Source of the DNA: Guadua angustifolia
Lineage: Eukaryota; Streptophyta; Magnoliopsida; Poales; Poaceae
Reading direction: 5' to 3'
DNA length: 64,000 bases
NCBI GenBank assembly: GCA_036346375.1
Contig: CM070515.1
Coordinates: 6,160,423-6,224,422, forward strand
Below are positions 36,443 through 50,200 of this stretch, in pieces (the first letter of the stretch is position 1; each line of letters begins with the position of its first letter). The notes beneath the pieces are model-generated. The model made no database searches and had not been told where the DNA came from. It saw only the letters and a list, made by a program, of their open reading frames with translations. The position numbers and the translations under genes were made by a program.

Positions 36443-36692
36443 TACTCCCTCCGGTTACAGATAGTTACCGTTTTGGATATAGGTGCAGTCAACCTTCGAA
36501 ACTTTAACTGTCAATGTATTTTTAAATGTTTAATTTGGATACATAAAAACCATATGCATAGATTTGTGTTGAAAAGTACTTTCACAATATTATAAGTTTA
36601 TTGTATTTATAAATATATTATAATACAAATTAGCGGTCAAAGTTGATTTTTAGTGTGATGCCTAAAATGACATCTATTTGTGGACGGAGTAC
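36443..36692 (+). repeat. Stowaway MITE, copy 2
   Basis: Begins TACTCCCTCCGG and ends GGACGGAGTA, inverted termini flanked by TA as expected for Stowaway/Mariner elements. It is 250 bp and noncoding. It is the better-preserved relative of 24689-24949. Confidence 0.85.
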
Positions 36693-37216
36693 TAGTTTAA
36701 TCAAGTTGAGAGTGGTAGTGCTAAGACTAACAGTGCATTTAGCTAGGCTTAGCTTAATTTAAGCGCACGCGATTTGGGCAAAACTAGCTAGTGAGCTGGA
36801 TGCAGGCATGCTTGTACGATGGCGACGTGGCCAGTCACCTCCAACGGCTGAGGTCACGCTCGCGTCAGCGCCAGTGCAACGGAACGGTTTCGCTGGACGC
36901 GGCAGCGTGTACGTACGCGTAAAACGCCTGTAAAGTTTTGACGTTTTCTACTCCGTATCAGCGAGGAGCCCAACTTGGCATTTGAATTTCATTTAAGATC
37001 GATCGATGATCGTCCACTAATAAAAATCCTTGGTTTCCTCCTCCTTCGACAAGTTTGGTCAGATCAATTAAACCTCATGAATCGACTCTCAAAAAAATTT
37101 AAAAAAAAAACACATGTAATTAACCTCATGCTAGCTCCAATTTGCTCTCCCATGCACGGCTCAGTACGTTTCCTGGCGCCCGATTTTCTGACTGAGAGGG
37201 AAATGTAAGAATGTAA
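36693..37216. other. Intergenic spacer
   Basis: Spacer between a Stowaway MITE and the left LTR, with acgtacg repeats near 36910. No gene recognised. Confidence 0.4.
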
Positions 37217-39599
37217 GGCTACTGCATTATGAAATCAAAATTCTCAATCGTATAACTAAGGAACCGTTATAAGTTATAGATCATAGAATTAGTACTAAAC
37301 GTGTAAACCTATAGTGAAAATAGAGTTGATGTAGCGCTTTGGTGCGGTTATAGTAGTACTACTCTCGTGTCTCCTCAAGTAATTCCTCGTCACCGTCATA
37401 GGTTACGGATTGCCTTAGCGTTGAAGCCTCGCAGCAACGCCTCCAAGATATCCGCACGTACGGGGTAGGAACGTCATACGCTGGAGTGCTAGTGCCAGCT
37501 GTACGGTTTTGGACGAAGAAGGTGTGGCGGTTAGGGTTTCGGGAATTCTAAATTCCTATCTTGTCTCTTAACTCTAAAGCAATCACTCCTTTCCTTTAAA
37601 TAGATGTCCTATGTAGGCCTCTACATTAAAGACCTATTAGGAACTCGAAGCTATTATAACACTGTCGGTGTTTCGTAAACCGGCAAGTAGATTTGTAAGT
37701 CTAGGGGCCACGTGCTTCCCGTTCCTCGAATGGTTAGACTACGGGGGTCCAAAGTTTATACTTGTTCGGGCTGAATGTCCCTACGTCCAGTTCGAGTGGT
37801 GGCGTTGTATTCTTTGGGAGGCTGTCATGAAGCGATTCTGATTTGCTCGAAGGGTCCGACAGCCGCCCTTCGAGGTTTAGAGTGGACTCTCTGAGCTTGG
37901 GTGACTTGGAATGGCTCGATCCCCCTCCTCAGAGACCCCGCCCCCTTATATACATATGGAGGAGCAGTTACACGGCGCTCTTAAGGAGATGATGAAAAAC
38001 AAGAGGGGTAGGCTACGACGGGAGTTGAGCCCTATGCCTAGGTGCGAGTTGTTGGTCTTGAAGTCCGGTCTTGAGCTCGACGCCCGTCTGCTGATAATCC
38101 TTGTCATACCGGCCCAGACACACATGGGGTTAGTCTTGGCGTCCTGTTTCCTTGGGAAACAACAGACTGCCGCTGTCTGCGCTTGTTGTCAGTCTTGATG
38201 TCGGCGATGGTTGGCTTTAAGATTGCCTCGAGGGCGCGCGCGTCTCACTCATGCATGACCGGCGATGGGACGGCTTGCTTGACTTTGTCAATCCTCGCCG
38301 CCTCGGGACGATGCCACCTGCTCCTGGTGAGACTGGTGAGTCTGGCGAGGCAGGTGCGCGGCCTAGGATCCGTCGGTGGGAAGGCGAGGGTCCTAGGTCG
38401 GAGTCGATCGGGGACCCCGCCTGGGGGACCCATTTGGGCTTCCGGCCAGATCCCTTGGTCGGAGCATACGGGTGCGTCCGACCATAGCTGCGGTCGGAAC
38501 TCTGGGTCGGATCCGACCGGGCTGTAGGTCGGAGTCTGGTGGTGGCTCCGACCTGCGATGTGGTCGGAGCCCGTGGGCCGGACCGAAACCGAGGGTGCCC
38601 CGCCTCTTGAAGGAACCCCCGTTCTGGGCTGGGCCTGAGCAGGCCCACCTGATATCTTTATTTGTATCGTCAATTTAATAGAATGAAGCCTTGCTGTGGG
38701 GCACCCCTGTCGTAAGTATTCGTCAAACACAGATCATTATTTGAATTAAGTCTCAACCTCTTAAGCGTATGACTCCATAGGTTCACGTATATTTGGACAT
38801 AGTCTGAATACTCTTGCTGACCATAATCGGTAGCAATCCCTAACAAGACGTGTCGGCTCTCAAGTATATGTAAAGATCATATCGGATGAACCTTAACAAT
38901 GCTTAGTTATATGTATTTCTTTTTCTCACGATGTCAAGCTTAAGGTGAGATGTGCCACCCTAGTTTAGATAGCTTGACCACTCTTCTTGATTACGTGACT
39001 CGAAATCTCTTACTATGATTAACTCTTTAATCATGAGTACCATGGCTATGAATTTATAGAATCCGACCATGTGAGAGGCCTAGAGATGCCTTTTCTGTTA
39101 TATGGAGGGGCAAATTCCATCTTTTTCGACCATGCCTCATGACATGCTTCACGGCAAACCCGGAAGTCACCTTTATAACTACCCAGTTATGAAATAGCGT
39201 TTGGAACTCCTAAGTAAGTTATTATACATCTCGAGTACATACGTTAACCTCAAGTCTATAACATACACATTGCATATGAGACCAATTGATGATAAGTAAG
39301 ATTACAATATTCTCACAGTGTCTCAAGATGTGTCAATCTAACTCTATATTCTCTAATATGTGTCCATATAATTGGTTTAATATCTCTATATCTTTGACCC
39401 GTGAAACGTGATCATCAAACCAATACATATACTAATCTATTAATATGTGCCTCATATGATTATCAACTAGGGATCACTTTAGAATAATCATCACAAAATC
39501 ATATATAGAGTTTCACAGACAAGTCACATATTTGCTAAATAATAATGACATTATTCAAGGAACAAGATAATAAATCATGAACATAATAAAACATAATCA
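37217..39599. repeat. Left LTR of a retroelement, split by a solo LTR
   Basis: With the insertion at 37663-38730 removed, this stretch aligns along its length with 42094-43374. Shared landmarks are ggctactg at the start, gtctcttaactctaaag, gcaatccctaaca (gcgatccctaaca in the other copy) and attattcaaggaaca near the end. The net length is about 1.3 kb. The borders are approximate because no target duplication was found. Confidence 0.75.
37663..38725. mobile_element. Solo LTR of a second retrotransposon, with 5-bp target duplication
   Basis: Starts TGTCGGTG and ends TATTCGTCA (TG..CA), 1063 bp. It is flanked by the perfect direct repeat AACAC (37658-37662 and 38726-38730). Inside are a TATA-like ttatatacatatgg near 37945 and a GC-rich half. 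No internal domain remains, so it arose by recombination between two LTRs. It interrupts the left LTR of the element at 37217-43374. Confidence 0.85.
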
Positions 39600-42093
39600 T
39601 CTTTATAATTGTCTCTAGAGTATACGTACAACACTAATACATAGAGATCAACGCCGAATTGCAGAATCGTAGCATTATAATACAGTCTGAGCAAGGTCAA
39701 TCGCTTGATAACAACCTGTACTTGAGGCTTACACATTGCAAAGTATGAGGTAAATTTGCCAATGAGTAGGGGTACAACACAGGAATAATTGCAATAATCG
39801 GAATGGCAAAAACGACCTCAAGTGTGATATTATTTCCCGTACAATTAATCTCGATCCCTTGGTCTCTCGATCATGTGTGTCCGTATGCTCCTTGCGTATG
39901 TCCAGTAACATTGGTCCAACCTGATTGCAGCATGGCATTGCATGATGTAAGTAGACAATTACAACAACTAAAAATGAATCAGCACTGCATTTAGTTATCC
40001 TTGTAGGTACATGAATGTTGGAAGAACACAGCAGCCCGACAAAACTAAAAATGGGAACGTCGTCATCAACATTTTGGAAATTTTGAAGACCCCTACTAAT
40101 GAAGACCAGTAAGGCCCGTTTTCTACTCAAAACTAATGAAGGTAAAAGAAAAGGTATTCAAAATAACCTTGGCATAATCATCATGAGTAATGCACATACC
40201 CGAAGCTCTGATGGTGTTCTAAACATCGTGAGACGATTGCCATTGAAAGAAATGGCGTCTGATTCTTTCTATAGAAGCTGATGCCTAGAATATGACCACT
40301 GTAATTTAAACTAGCTGGTTGTTTTCACCACCGAGTCCAATTCGTGCTACTTGCACACGAACTACACACAGTGGGGGCACTTGTTTGAAATTTTTGTACT
40401 CAAAATTCATTAAATAAAAGAATTAGGAATAAAATAAAATAAAGAGGCAGTGACCCACATGTTAGTGAATAATTATTCTATACGACAAGAGCACCATGTG
40501 ACGTACAAAATTCCCCGAATCAAGGCTATGACGTACAGGCCCTCACGCATCATGAAATATTATTCCATATGGAACCTATCAATGTTAGGCCCCGTTTGGT
40601 AACACTTCAACTTCATTCCTCTATGATTCTACTCTAACTCCTCTTGATTCTGATGCTCTGAAGAACCAGGAAGAGTCTAGAGAAGTGTTCAGCTAGCAAG
40701 TAGCTTTAGATTTGGCCATACCTCCAGGTGGCACTCGTCGAGGCGGCGCAGGCGGGGAATGGTCAGCGGGCTTGAGGTGGCACAAGCGGGATTGATGGCG
40801 ACGCAGGCGGACGATTGACGACTGTCGAGGTGGGGAGGCGGTGGTCGAGACGGGGAGGCCGAGCTCGAGAATCGGGGAGGCGACGCGGGTAGGCGGGAAG
40901 GCGGCGGTTGAGATGGGGAGGCGGCACTCGAGGATTCGGGGGAGGCACGCTGTCGAGGCAGGGAGGCGGAGACGATGGGAGGCGACGCAAGTGAGATTCT
41001 TGCAGTGAGTAGGCTAGAGGTTACTCCTCGTGCTTAGGCAAAATGAGAGAATCGCTCCTCCAAGATTATTTGGTACAATGCCCTATTTGCTGGGAGGATT
41101 AGACCTCTCGCTTCCGAACCGTAAACAACATATAGACCGTGCACTGCACGGTGGCGGATCGGGGACTCGTGGCTGTCACACAGGGAAAAAACTGCATTGG
41201 CTAAGTCAAGGCTTTAGCCAACCGAGCTAAGCGTAGGTTGTGATGTGTGAGGGACAACAAATATATAAGCCTACGTAGCTGTTTACCGTAGAAACTACAT
41301 TTTTTTTTTGTGACTTAGCTGTTTACGTATTTTTTGCAACAAATACGTGGCTGTTTACTGTAGAAACTATGTGGCTGTCTATTGTAGAAACTACAGTGGT
41401 CACAGAGATTATAGATATATATAAATTTACCATGGGTCCAACAACACCTGTCTTGTCAAAAATGAACACAAAAATATGAAGCATAGTCGAGAGATAAAGA
41501 ACGAATCTCCATGTGTATACAAATGGCATTTTGAGCACAAAGGGGAAAAAAGACAGAATAGACCAACACGCAGAAACCCAAGGTACAGAGACAGATTGGT
41601 GCAATGGCATTCTATTCTATTGTATCAACAGCGAAATATAGTGGCTCAATAGATTCAGACGAAGCAAATTGTACGTCCTTTACCATAGTAATCTGGCAGC
41701 TTGAAACTAAAAGCTCTGAACAATCAGGGGCGTTGTCCTGGGTTTTTTATTTGGCCTCGTGAACACATCAGACTTCTGTCATCGTAAGCACGTCCGAGCG
41801 CTAACGCTTCTCCTCTCTCAGCAACATCCTCAGGCAGAACTGCTTCTGGTAGCTTCTTATCAGATGCAGCTGCAAGCATGGCTGAGTAACTTGAGTTATG
41901 GTGAACATCTACTAAGGAAACCTGGCCATCAGCTACATTCCCATTTGGCTGAAGAACCTTAATCTTCAAATCAGTTGTCCGACAACGAAAAATAAGGTCT
42001 GTATGGTAGAATACAGGTACAAACAGAACCATATCTTCAGCAACAATCAAATTAGGAACAACCTTGAGGCCAGGAATTGAAGGGGAACGGATA
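39600..42093. mobile_element. Internal region of a retroelement lacking recognisable gag-pol
   Basis: Lies between the two related LTRs. I see no integrase, reverse transcriptase or protease motif. It includes a ggccccgtttggta motif at 40590 typical of short grass MITEs, a GGCGGAGG-rich low-complexity patch at 40735-41000, and three loose repeats of a gctgtttac.gtagaaacta unit at 41275-41395. A purine run (gaaggggaac) at about 42079 could be the polypurine tract. It may be a non-autonomous (LARD/TRIM-like) element. Confidence 0.5.
41724..42085 (-). pseudogene. Possible fragment of a trypsin-like (Deg-type) protease gene
   Basis: Open on the minus strand, with codon use better than its surroundings. 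The segments LKIKVLQPNGNVADGQV, LVDVHHN and GEALALGRAYDDRSLM resemble a family of grass trypsin-like proteins from memory. No catalytic Ser or His motif is present. It lies directly inside the right LTR, as if captured by the retroelement. The homology is uncertain. Confidence 0.3.
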
Positions 42094-43374
42094 GGCTACT
42101 GTAGCATCAAATCAAAATGTTCTACCGGGTAACCAAGGAATTACTACAAGTTATAGATCAAAAAATTACCACTAGATGCGTAGACCATAGCGGAGGTAGA
42201 GTCCATATAGCATGTTGGTGTGGCTGTAATTGTACTAGCCTCGCGCCTCCTTTAACAGCTCCTCATGACTGTCATAGGTTGTAGATCGTTCTCGTCACCG
42301 TTACAAGTTGCGGATTATTTTAGTGTTGAAGCTTTGCAGCAATGCCACCAAGGGATCCACACGTACGAGGCAAGGACGCTATGTGCCGGAGTGTTAGTGC
42401 CGACTGCACAATTTTAAACAAAGAAGGTGTGATAACTAAGGTTTCAGGAATTTCTAATTCCTATAGTGTCTCTTAACTCTAAAGTCGTCACCTTGTCCCA
42501 TTAAATAGACGCTCCACAATGGGTCTCTACATTAGAAACTCATTAGAAACTCAAAACCTATCAAAATTTATATAACCATCTGAATTGAATCACAACCCTT
42601 TATGCGTGAGACCCTACAGGTTAACATGGTCCGAGTACTCTTACTTGACCATTAATAGATAGCGATCCCTAACAGGACATGTCAATTCCCGAGTATATGT
42701 AAATATCACATTGGATAAATCTTAACAACATTTAGTTATATGCATTTTTCTGTCTCATGATACTGGTCAAACTTAAGACAAGTATGTGATATTCTTGTTT
42801 AGTTAGCTTGACTGCTCTTTCTCTATTACGTGACTCGGAATCCTCGATTACGGATAACTCTTTAAGCGCAAATAGCATGACCATGTATTTCTGGAATCCA
42901 ACCACACGAGTGAGCTAGAGATATCTCTCCGTTGTATGGAGGACCAAATCACATCTTGATTGACCAAACTTCATAACAAATCTGAAAGTTGCATTTATAA
43001 TTACCCAAGTATGAAGCAGCGTTTAGTAATCCTTAAACAAGTTATTACACATCTCGAGTATATGCGTCAACTTCAAGTCTAAGAATACAATATACACATT
43101 GTACATGAGATCAACTGATGATAAGTAATATTATAACGCCCTTGCAGTTATTGATTTGATATATCTATATTCATGACTTATGAAACATGATCATCAATCA
43201 ATACATATACTAATCCATTCATATATGTCCTTATATATTTATTTGGATCACTTTTAGAATAATTATCCAAAGATTATATATAGAGTTTCACAAATAAGTC
43301 ACATATTTGCTAATAAATAATAATAACATTATTCAAGGAACACGATAATAATTCATAAATATAAAGAAATATCA
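42094..43374. repeat. Right LTR of the retroelement
   Basis: About 1.28 kb, diverged copy of the left LTR and free of the solo-LTR insertion. It therefore defines the empty site (tataaccatctgaattg here against tataac..cagatcatt on the left). Divergence is high by eye, so the insertion is old. Confidence 0.75.
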
Positions 43375-44240
43375 TTGATGCAATAGCCTGGAAGAGACTG
43401 GAGAAGTAGGCAAGATACAAAACTTGAATAAATCAGACAAATCTATATATGGCGTTGATCATAATAATTACTTCAACAAACACCATGAACCAAGTTTTTC
43501 AGGCCTGCCTACCATAGGGGACAAGAATGAAGCAGCCGTGCTTCCAAAACCCTGCTCAACTTCACACATCCGTTCAGGATAGCATACACCAACACAGCTA
43601 TGGACTTACAAAAACTTGCAACAGAGCTATGCCGTGCAGCACCGAACGGAACTGTCGCCACCACATCAACCTGCGAATGCCTTTCAACACAAACATCGAT
43701 ACAACGATGGAGATTATAGAGGAAACAACTTGATCTGCAGGGAAGATGTTAGTTGAACAAATACTGTACTGATTTATTTGGGGCAAAAAAAAAAAAACTC
43801 CACTTCTCCCTGATTTCGTCTTTTACATTAAGAGCAAAGCCAAATAATCGCATTTACATCCTTTTCTAACTTCTTAACCAATGAATTAGATTTGAGGGAT
43901 GGCTGCTTTCCCCCCTTAACAACTTGGGGAAACAGCAATCACGGTTTCAACATGAATGCTGCTGTACAAGCAAAAGGGAAGGTATACAAAATTTTAAAAA
44001 AGGGTCAATCCCCACCATTCTGAATTTCTGATACAAACGACAAGAGATTTACAACTGCCTTTCGCCACAGCATGCAGCGACAGAACCCTTCATCTTTCGA
44101 CCAATGCAAGGCCAAACTGAGTTTTTAGGCATACAAGTTTCCCCACCACGGAATGATGGTTCCTAAAATGAAAATAAGCTGAGTATTTACAGCAAAGCAG
44201 GAGCATCTCCTTCAAACTGGTAGCTGATTCCAAATAACTG
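43375..44240 (-). other. XPO7: 3' UTR and downstream flank of the exportin gene
   Basis: Likely 3' UTR of the minus-strand exportin gene. A possible polyadenylation signal AATAAA lies at 43778-43773, about 460 bp after the stop codon, just before a poly-A tract on the plus strand (43787-43798). No other gene is seen. Confidence 0.5.
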
Positions 44241-47200
44241 TTACTTCACTCGGAAATCATGTCTGAAGGTTGTAAGATTTTGAGTGAATCTGTCCCTGTT
44301 CTTTGGTTCCAAGTTCCTAGTGACATCAGTCATCAGCTTATCGAAACATTGCGAGATGCGTTGTTGCTGGTCTACAGGCTGCAAACAAGAGGTGCATTAG
44401 CTCTTCAGGATAATCACTTTCTGTTAGTTACAGCCATATATTCAAGAAAATGATAGGTCTCAATGAGTATAATAAACTTCATTATAATTATCTTACCATT
44501 CTTCAGGGGAGCATGGCCCAATTCAGAACATGACGTCTACTAGATGCAAAATCATGATGTCACAATATAACTTGAAAAGACTAGATGAAGCCTCTAGCAC
44601 TTGATGAATGTTATCAGTATGTTAATGAAAGCAAAGCTTTTGTAATTCATCTTATATTAAACATTTTGCACAACTACTATTTTGCAGAAGTAATGCTGAA
44701 GAAACCACTATCAAGCAAACATTGTTGAAAGCTTTGATGATTTATTCACAATGTATTGACAATTTCTGATGTAATTCCGAAAATTTAAACCACCTAACTA
44801 AAACTCATGAAACAATCTCAGGTTCTCTACCATTCCATATATACACAAAAAAAAGAGCATCCAAAAGCAACTTTATAGATCTCTGTCCTCAAATATACCA
44901 TCTATTTGGTAAAAGTGCAGCTATTAGTAGCCAAAAGTTAAGTTACCGGATTCGCTATAAACCCCGAATCGCGAACCAAATTCATCAAACCCGAACTGGT
45001 TTAGGGTACAGGGTTCATATTTGCAGTGGAAATTGGAAGAAAAAGTAACGAACTGCGAACCCAAATCCCGTACCACAACTTGGACAAAGCATGTTTCTGG
45101 TAACTATGACTTAACCCTAATCTGGACTCACAGCATGATAAAGTAACCCTAGACATAATTTACCCTGTACGATAGCCATAAACAATTCCTCCTATGAAAA
45201 GGATGCAGATAGATAATTGATATTAAAAATATTTATCTCCTCGCCTTAAGAACAAAAGAAAGGCTTACATACTCATGACAAGGTAGAAAGTCTCAACAAG
45301 AGAGGCAAAATAAAATTAGAAAGAAGGAAAAGAGGGAATGCACAATGGAACTTCAAACAAGAGAGTACTCTAACCTGTGATGCTAATATTTGCACTCTCA
45401 GATCACTAAACATCTGCACACAAAAACAACAGATCAAAATGGCATGAAGATAACACAAACTAGGAAAAGAGTGTAAAAGAGAAAATAGAAACATGATTAA
45501 TAATAATAGACACCTGTTCACTGATCATTATCAAACTCAGTATTGGTCTACTGAGACTCCATTGGTTACCCACATCCTCAAAGATAATGATCTCAAAAAG
45601 TGTCTTCAGTATCTGTCGCAAAAAAGAGAGGTTAATTTCACATAGTATCCTTTCAGAATATGGTAGAAAAGATTAGCAACACAAACCTGAGGAAACAAAT
45701 TGGGGAGCTCTCCAATATGCCGAGCAAGATTCAACGCAGCTGGTGATGGAGGGCCATCAGAAGTTGTAATGTTGTTAAAATAGAAGGCTGCCAAGCTATC
45801 AATCGCAGAAGCGCACTGCCAAAAGGAAACAACAGAATACAGATTAGCCCAAACAGAAAGTACTCGAGAAAAATATGGATTCTAAGAATAATTGATCACT
45901 ATTACACAAGTAATAAACTAACTTCAGCCAAACACATAAAAGAGAATTGAAACTTCATGATTATTCGGTGCCAGTAAACACAAGTTGCAACCAAGTCTAC
46001 CCTATACGACACCATAGTTTAAGCACTGATCCACCACTAGTGTCACATTGTTGTAACAAGAACATTTTTCAAGTGGTAAAAAGGATCCATAGTAACATAC
46101 CTGCGTTGATATTCCCGTATCTAGACCTTTCAAACCAGACTCAAGCGTGCTGACAATATGCACGAATGTGCTTGTATCCAAATTGAGAACAAAACTGATA
46201 TGGTTGTTGAACAGAACTTCCATATATCCATAGTATGCTTTTGATAGCTGCAACAAAGCAATAGCTTGTTCTGAATGCTTCCACAGATGAAATGAAAAAT
46301 AATTCAAGCATCTGGCTGACCACAAAGTGTTGGTTGTCACAAGATCTGGATTGCAGCATCCAGATCATGCATTTGTATATGACCATTGACCAAGCCAGTG
46401 GAAACACACAATTTGGATCACGTAATACTAATCTTGTGTAAAGGGTACTGGCTGGTAAATGGTAATTGCCTAGGTGATAAACTATCAAAAGTCATAATCA
46501 GCGCATTGCAAATATACAAGGAAACTACAAACAAGTGGTACTGCTTACTATTTAGACTCTTCTTTGAATCTTTGATTGGCAACTAGAATTCTAGTGGTTG
46601 GAGCATGGTCTTAGAAATTGTTCTAAATGTCTAGGTTTAAAGGAAAAAACTTGCAGCACCCAAGATTCCAAAAACTGTTTCAGGCAAAAGTTCTGGACCC
46701 ACTATTTTGCCAGACATATCCTGTTTCCTGCTTCTTTGTGGTCATTTTTTTATTGCACTTGTACTTCATATTAATCTGAATTTTACTTATATACATAAAT
46801 AATGAATGCAAGCAAATATCTATATTCTATCGAAATAGCACACATATGATAATAACATTTTTGCCAAAATTTAGAAACCACAGTCTTAACCTGGTTACAG
46901 GAACCGTCCAGTTGCCAGCAGGTTTTTGAACCCTGGGCCCTGGCTGCACCACAATGTGACTCTTGACATATTTAACACACCAACTATCTAAATACAGGAA
47001 GCTTCATTTATAAAGGGCAAAAACACATAACTCAAATAGGTTGGTACTAAAATCACTTGGCTCAGTTTCTGATGAGTGAGGAGTTAACTGTGCTAAATCT
47101 ATATGAACTTGTTGTATCTATTCACATTCTATGTGATAACTGAGAACTACTTCAACTGTTATCAAACAACAACCACCACCAAACTTTTTGTCCCAAACAA

Positions 47201-50200
47201 GTCAGGGTAGACTAGAAATGAAACCCAACCAAAGTCAAAAGATCTCTAAACCTTCAATCTTATGTCATAGTTCCGGTACATGAATCGCTAACTTCTATGC
47301 ACTCCTATCACCTATCCAAAGCCAACTCTTTGGATACATTCCAATCCCTCAAGTCTCTTTAACCGCTTCTTTCCACGTCAGTCTCGGTCAACCTCTGCCT
47401 CTTCTTATGCTCAACCATTATCAAACTTAGCACGAATATTTTGAGAAGCTAACAAACATAACAAGAAAAGCAATAGCATAGGATGGCAAAACAATTGTAA
47501 ACTAAATTACTAAAGATGGCATGATTACCTTTTTGAATGCCATTATATCAGACAACGGAACTGAGAGGGTCATCTTTAGAGATATATCAAGGGCATCCGC
47601 AAGTGCTCTGTCACCATAAAGCTCAAATACACCGAAATTGACATAGTTCCCACATAAAGCTGTACATATAATTCCAGTAAATGCCATTCAAAAGAACAGT
47701 AAAATAATCAGCAAGGAGTTTGCGAGTCTTAAGTCTGCAATGCGAATTAAAGTGTTTCTCAAAGAATACAACATAAGCTCACAGTTGGGTGGAACTCAGT
47801 CAATTTCCTTCTTTGTTAAGAAAAAATACAATCATTGATCATATTTTAACCATAGTAATGGAAACAAAACTAAGATTAAAATCAAAGCAGGGGGTTTACA
47901 AAACCTGACCCAAACTGTCTCCCAGCCCCATTAGATTTCCTAGAAACTGGCCAAGAACTGGTGAATCCCGAAATTTACCCAAAAAATCATAATTGACAAA
48001 TCGGTAAAAATCAGCTTGAATGGTTTGGAATAAAGTATGAGTCAAGTAATTCATTGCATTAAAAACTAAAAACCATTTGGGAATTAGGAACTGCTACTGG
48101 CTCGTTTGACGAGAAACCGGTGGAACCAGCAAGTTACTACTGGTTTTGTGAAGTCCAAACCCTGATCAAAACAGTCAACAAGGTGCAAATCCGACATGTA
48201 GTTCAGTAATGCAATTATTATTATTTGTATTGTTATCGTTATTGTTATTGTTAAACTATAAATGGTACTGGCACATTTCACTCTGACAAACTAGAAATGT
48301 TAAAGCTGAGTCTTGCAATTGAGGATAATAAAATAATACAGTGCATTCTACAAGACCAAAAAAAAAGCTGAAAGCCCAAATAATATTAGGTATCACATTC
48401 AAGTAAATCCAAATAAAATAGGGCCCTCCTGAATGAGTATGAAACTTCTGCAATATTTTACAACAGAATATAAGCATTGTCATGAGTTACATTACAGTTT
48501 AGTCAGTTGAACCATATTCTGTACTGGAACTACAAAACAACCATCATGCATATTCTCAACCACTATAGCTATCACATGATTTTGAATATTCAATCACATG
48601 ATTTTGAATATTCAAAATTCACTTCAGGACATCTCTAAGGATTCAACTCCAATGTCAACTGGGTAAGGAGTCTCATCTTCAAGAAATGAACAAGATTTTG
48701 CAGTCTAGGTCAATACAGAGTTCACGAGAATAAGGATCTCATTCAAGTGGATAAATTCATAAAACAAGTCTATTACTAAGTGTTTGAATGATTTGTATCA
48801 TACAATGAAGTTGGCACGAAAAGAATATTTCACAGCAGAAGTGCTATCTGAAAAATTAGGAAGGGGGCAAAGCATAAATATGAAAAATAAAACATGTGTG
48901 ATGAGAGTTCTCTATAAAATTGAAAAAAAAAAGTTCATAGCATAATCAAATTTTGCACAACAGTGAATACCACCATCTAGCCCCAGGAAACTGTAATCAA
49001 CTGACTCACAGAATATAAAAAGAAAATGTTTCAAGAAAAAATTTATAGACTTACCCCTTGAAAGAACAGTCAGTGAAATCCACATGCCTTTGTATTTACT
49101 TCCATAAATATCAGTGCCATTTGGAAGCAATAGAATCCGTGAACCATAAGCCACAATCAGCTTGCTAATCTCTCGGAATAGAAGGATCCCATTTGGTGAT
49201 GACGAATCAAATGTCAATCTTTGAGCTTTGTTCAAAACAAACTCGCACATGAATTTGAGCAAGGGTGTGGTGACCTGCATAAGGTGATATTTTAGAGAAA
49301 TTCAAGACAATATTTAGAAACCAAGTGTTCTAAATAATAAAGTTAGGCTTGTTCAGGAAAAACATGCAGCAGGTATGCAACGGCATAAAAGGGCTCTAGA
49401 AAGAAATAGTAACATCATTGGTAATGATTGACCACCTCTGGCTCATCAGCCCATAGTGAGATGGCTCGCAACAAAAGTGGCATGCGAGATGGATACAACC
49501 AGTCAAATAGGAGGCCATAAGTCCTGCGGCTGGATTAGATCAACAAAGGTACAGTTACTTTCCAAAACATAAGAGATGTTACAAACTTAATAATCGTAAA
49601 ATGTATATGTTCAGATAATTCACCTGTTTGTGGCCGTCGCAATGCCTTGTAGATCTCTCATCAAACCAATAAATGAATACTTCACAACATCAGTCCGGAA
49701 AGCAGCATCAGCAGTTGCCTCCAAATTAACTGCCACCTGTGATGAAAACGAAGAATAAAAGCAGATAAGATTGCGATAAAATTTATATTAGAATGACAAC
49801 AAGTAGATATGCACCTGCAGAAGTGGTTCCATGAAAGTTCTGAATTTTATTGGGCCATCTTCCATGAAGACCAAGAAGCCAAGGATGTAATAGAAGGTAG
49901 TTCTACTGCGGGAACATCTGTATTCTTCAAGAAACAGAAAATTTTCCCGCTGGCAGGATGAATAATGAAAATGAAATCATTTCTAAGACCCAGGAGCACA
50001 GAAATCATATAAAATAAAAGCTAGTGGGAAGACATTACAGAATGATTTGCAATGATGAATTGTGTACTCTCCAACTTGAGAAGCAACTTTCCAGTCATAT
50101 AGCTGCTACCACAATACAAATGAAGAATTGCCATCATGCCAAAAATGAGAATATGAAAATTGAATACATATAGCTACAACTTTACCCAGATGCAAGCTCC

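Noticed and set aside
37911..38198. Plus-strand ORF of 95 codons
   Set aside because: It lies wholly inside the solo LTR with its TATA-like site and shows no domain, so it is LTR noise.
40590..41030. Possible hAT-type MITE starting ggccccgtttgg
   Set aside because: The start motif is typical of short grass elements, but no inverted partner end was found downstream, so no borders can be supported.
41323..41610. Minus-strand ORF containing FDKTG, which recalls the P-type ATPase phosphorylation site
   Set aside because: The motif lacks the following T and L residues, and nothing around it resembles an ATPase. Part of the ORF overlaps a local repeat. Taken as chance.
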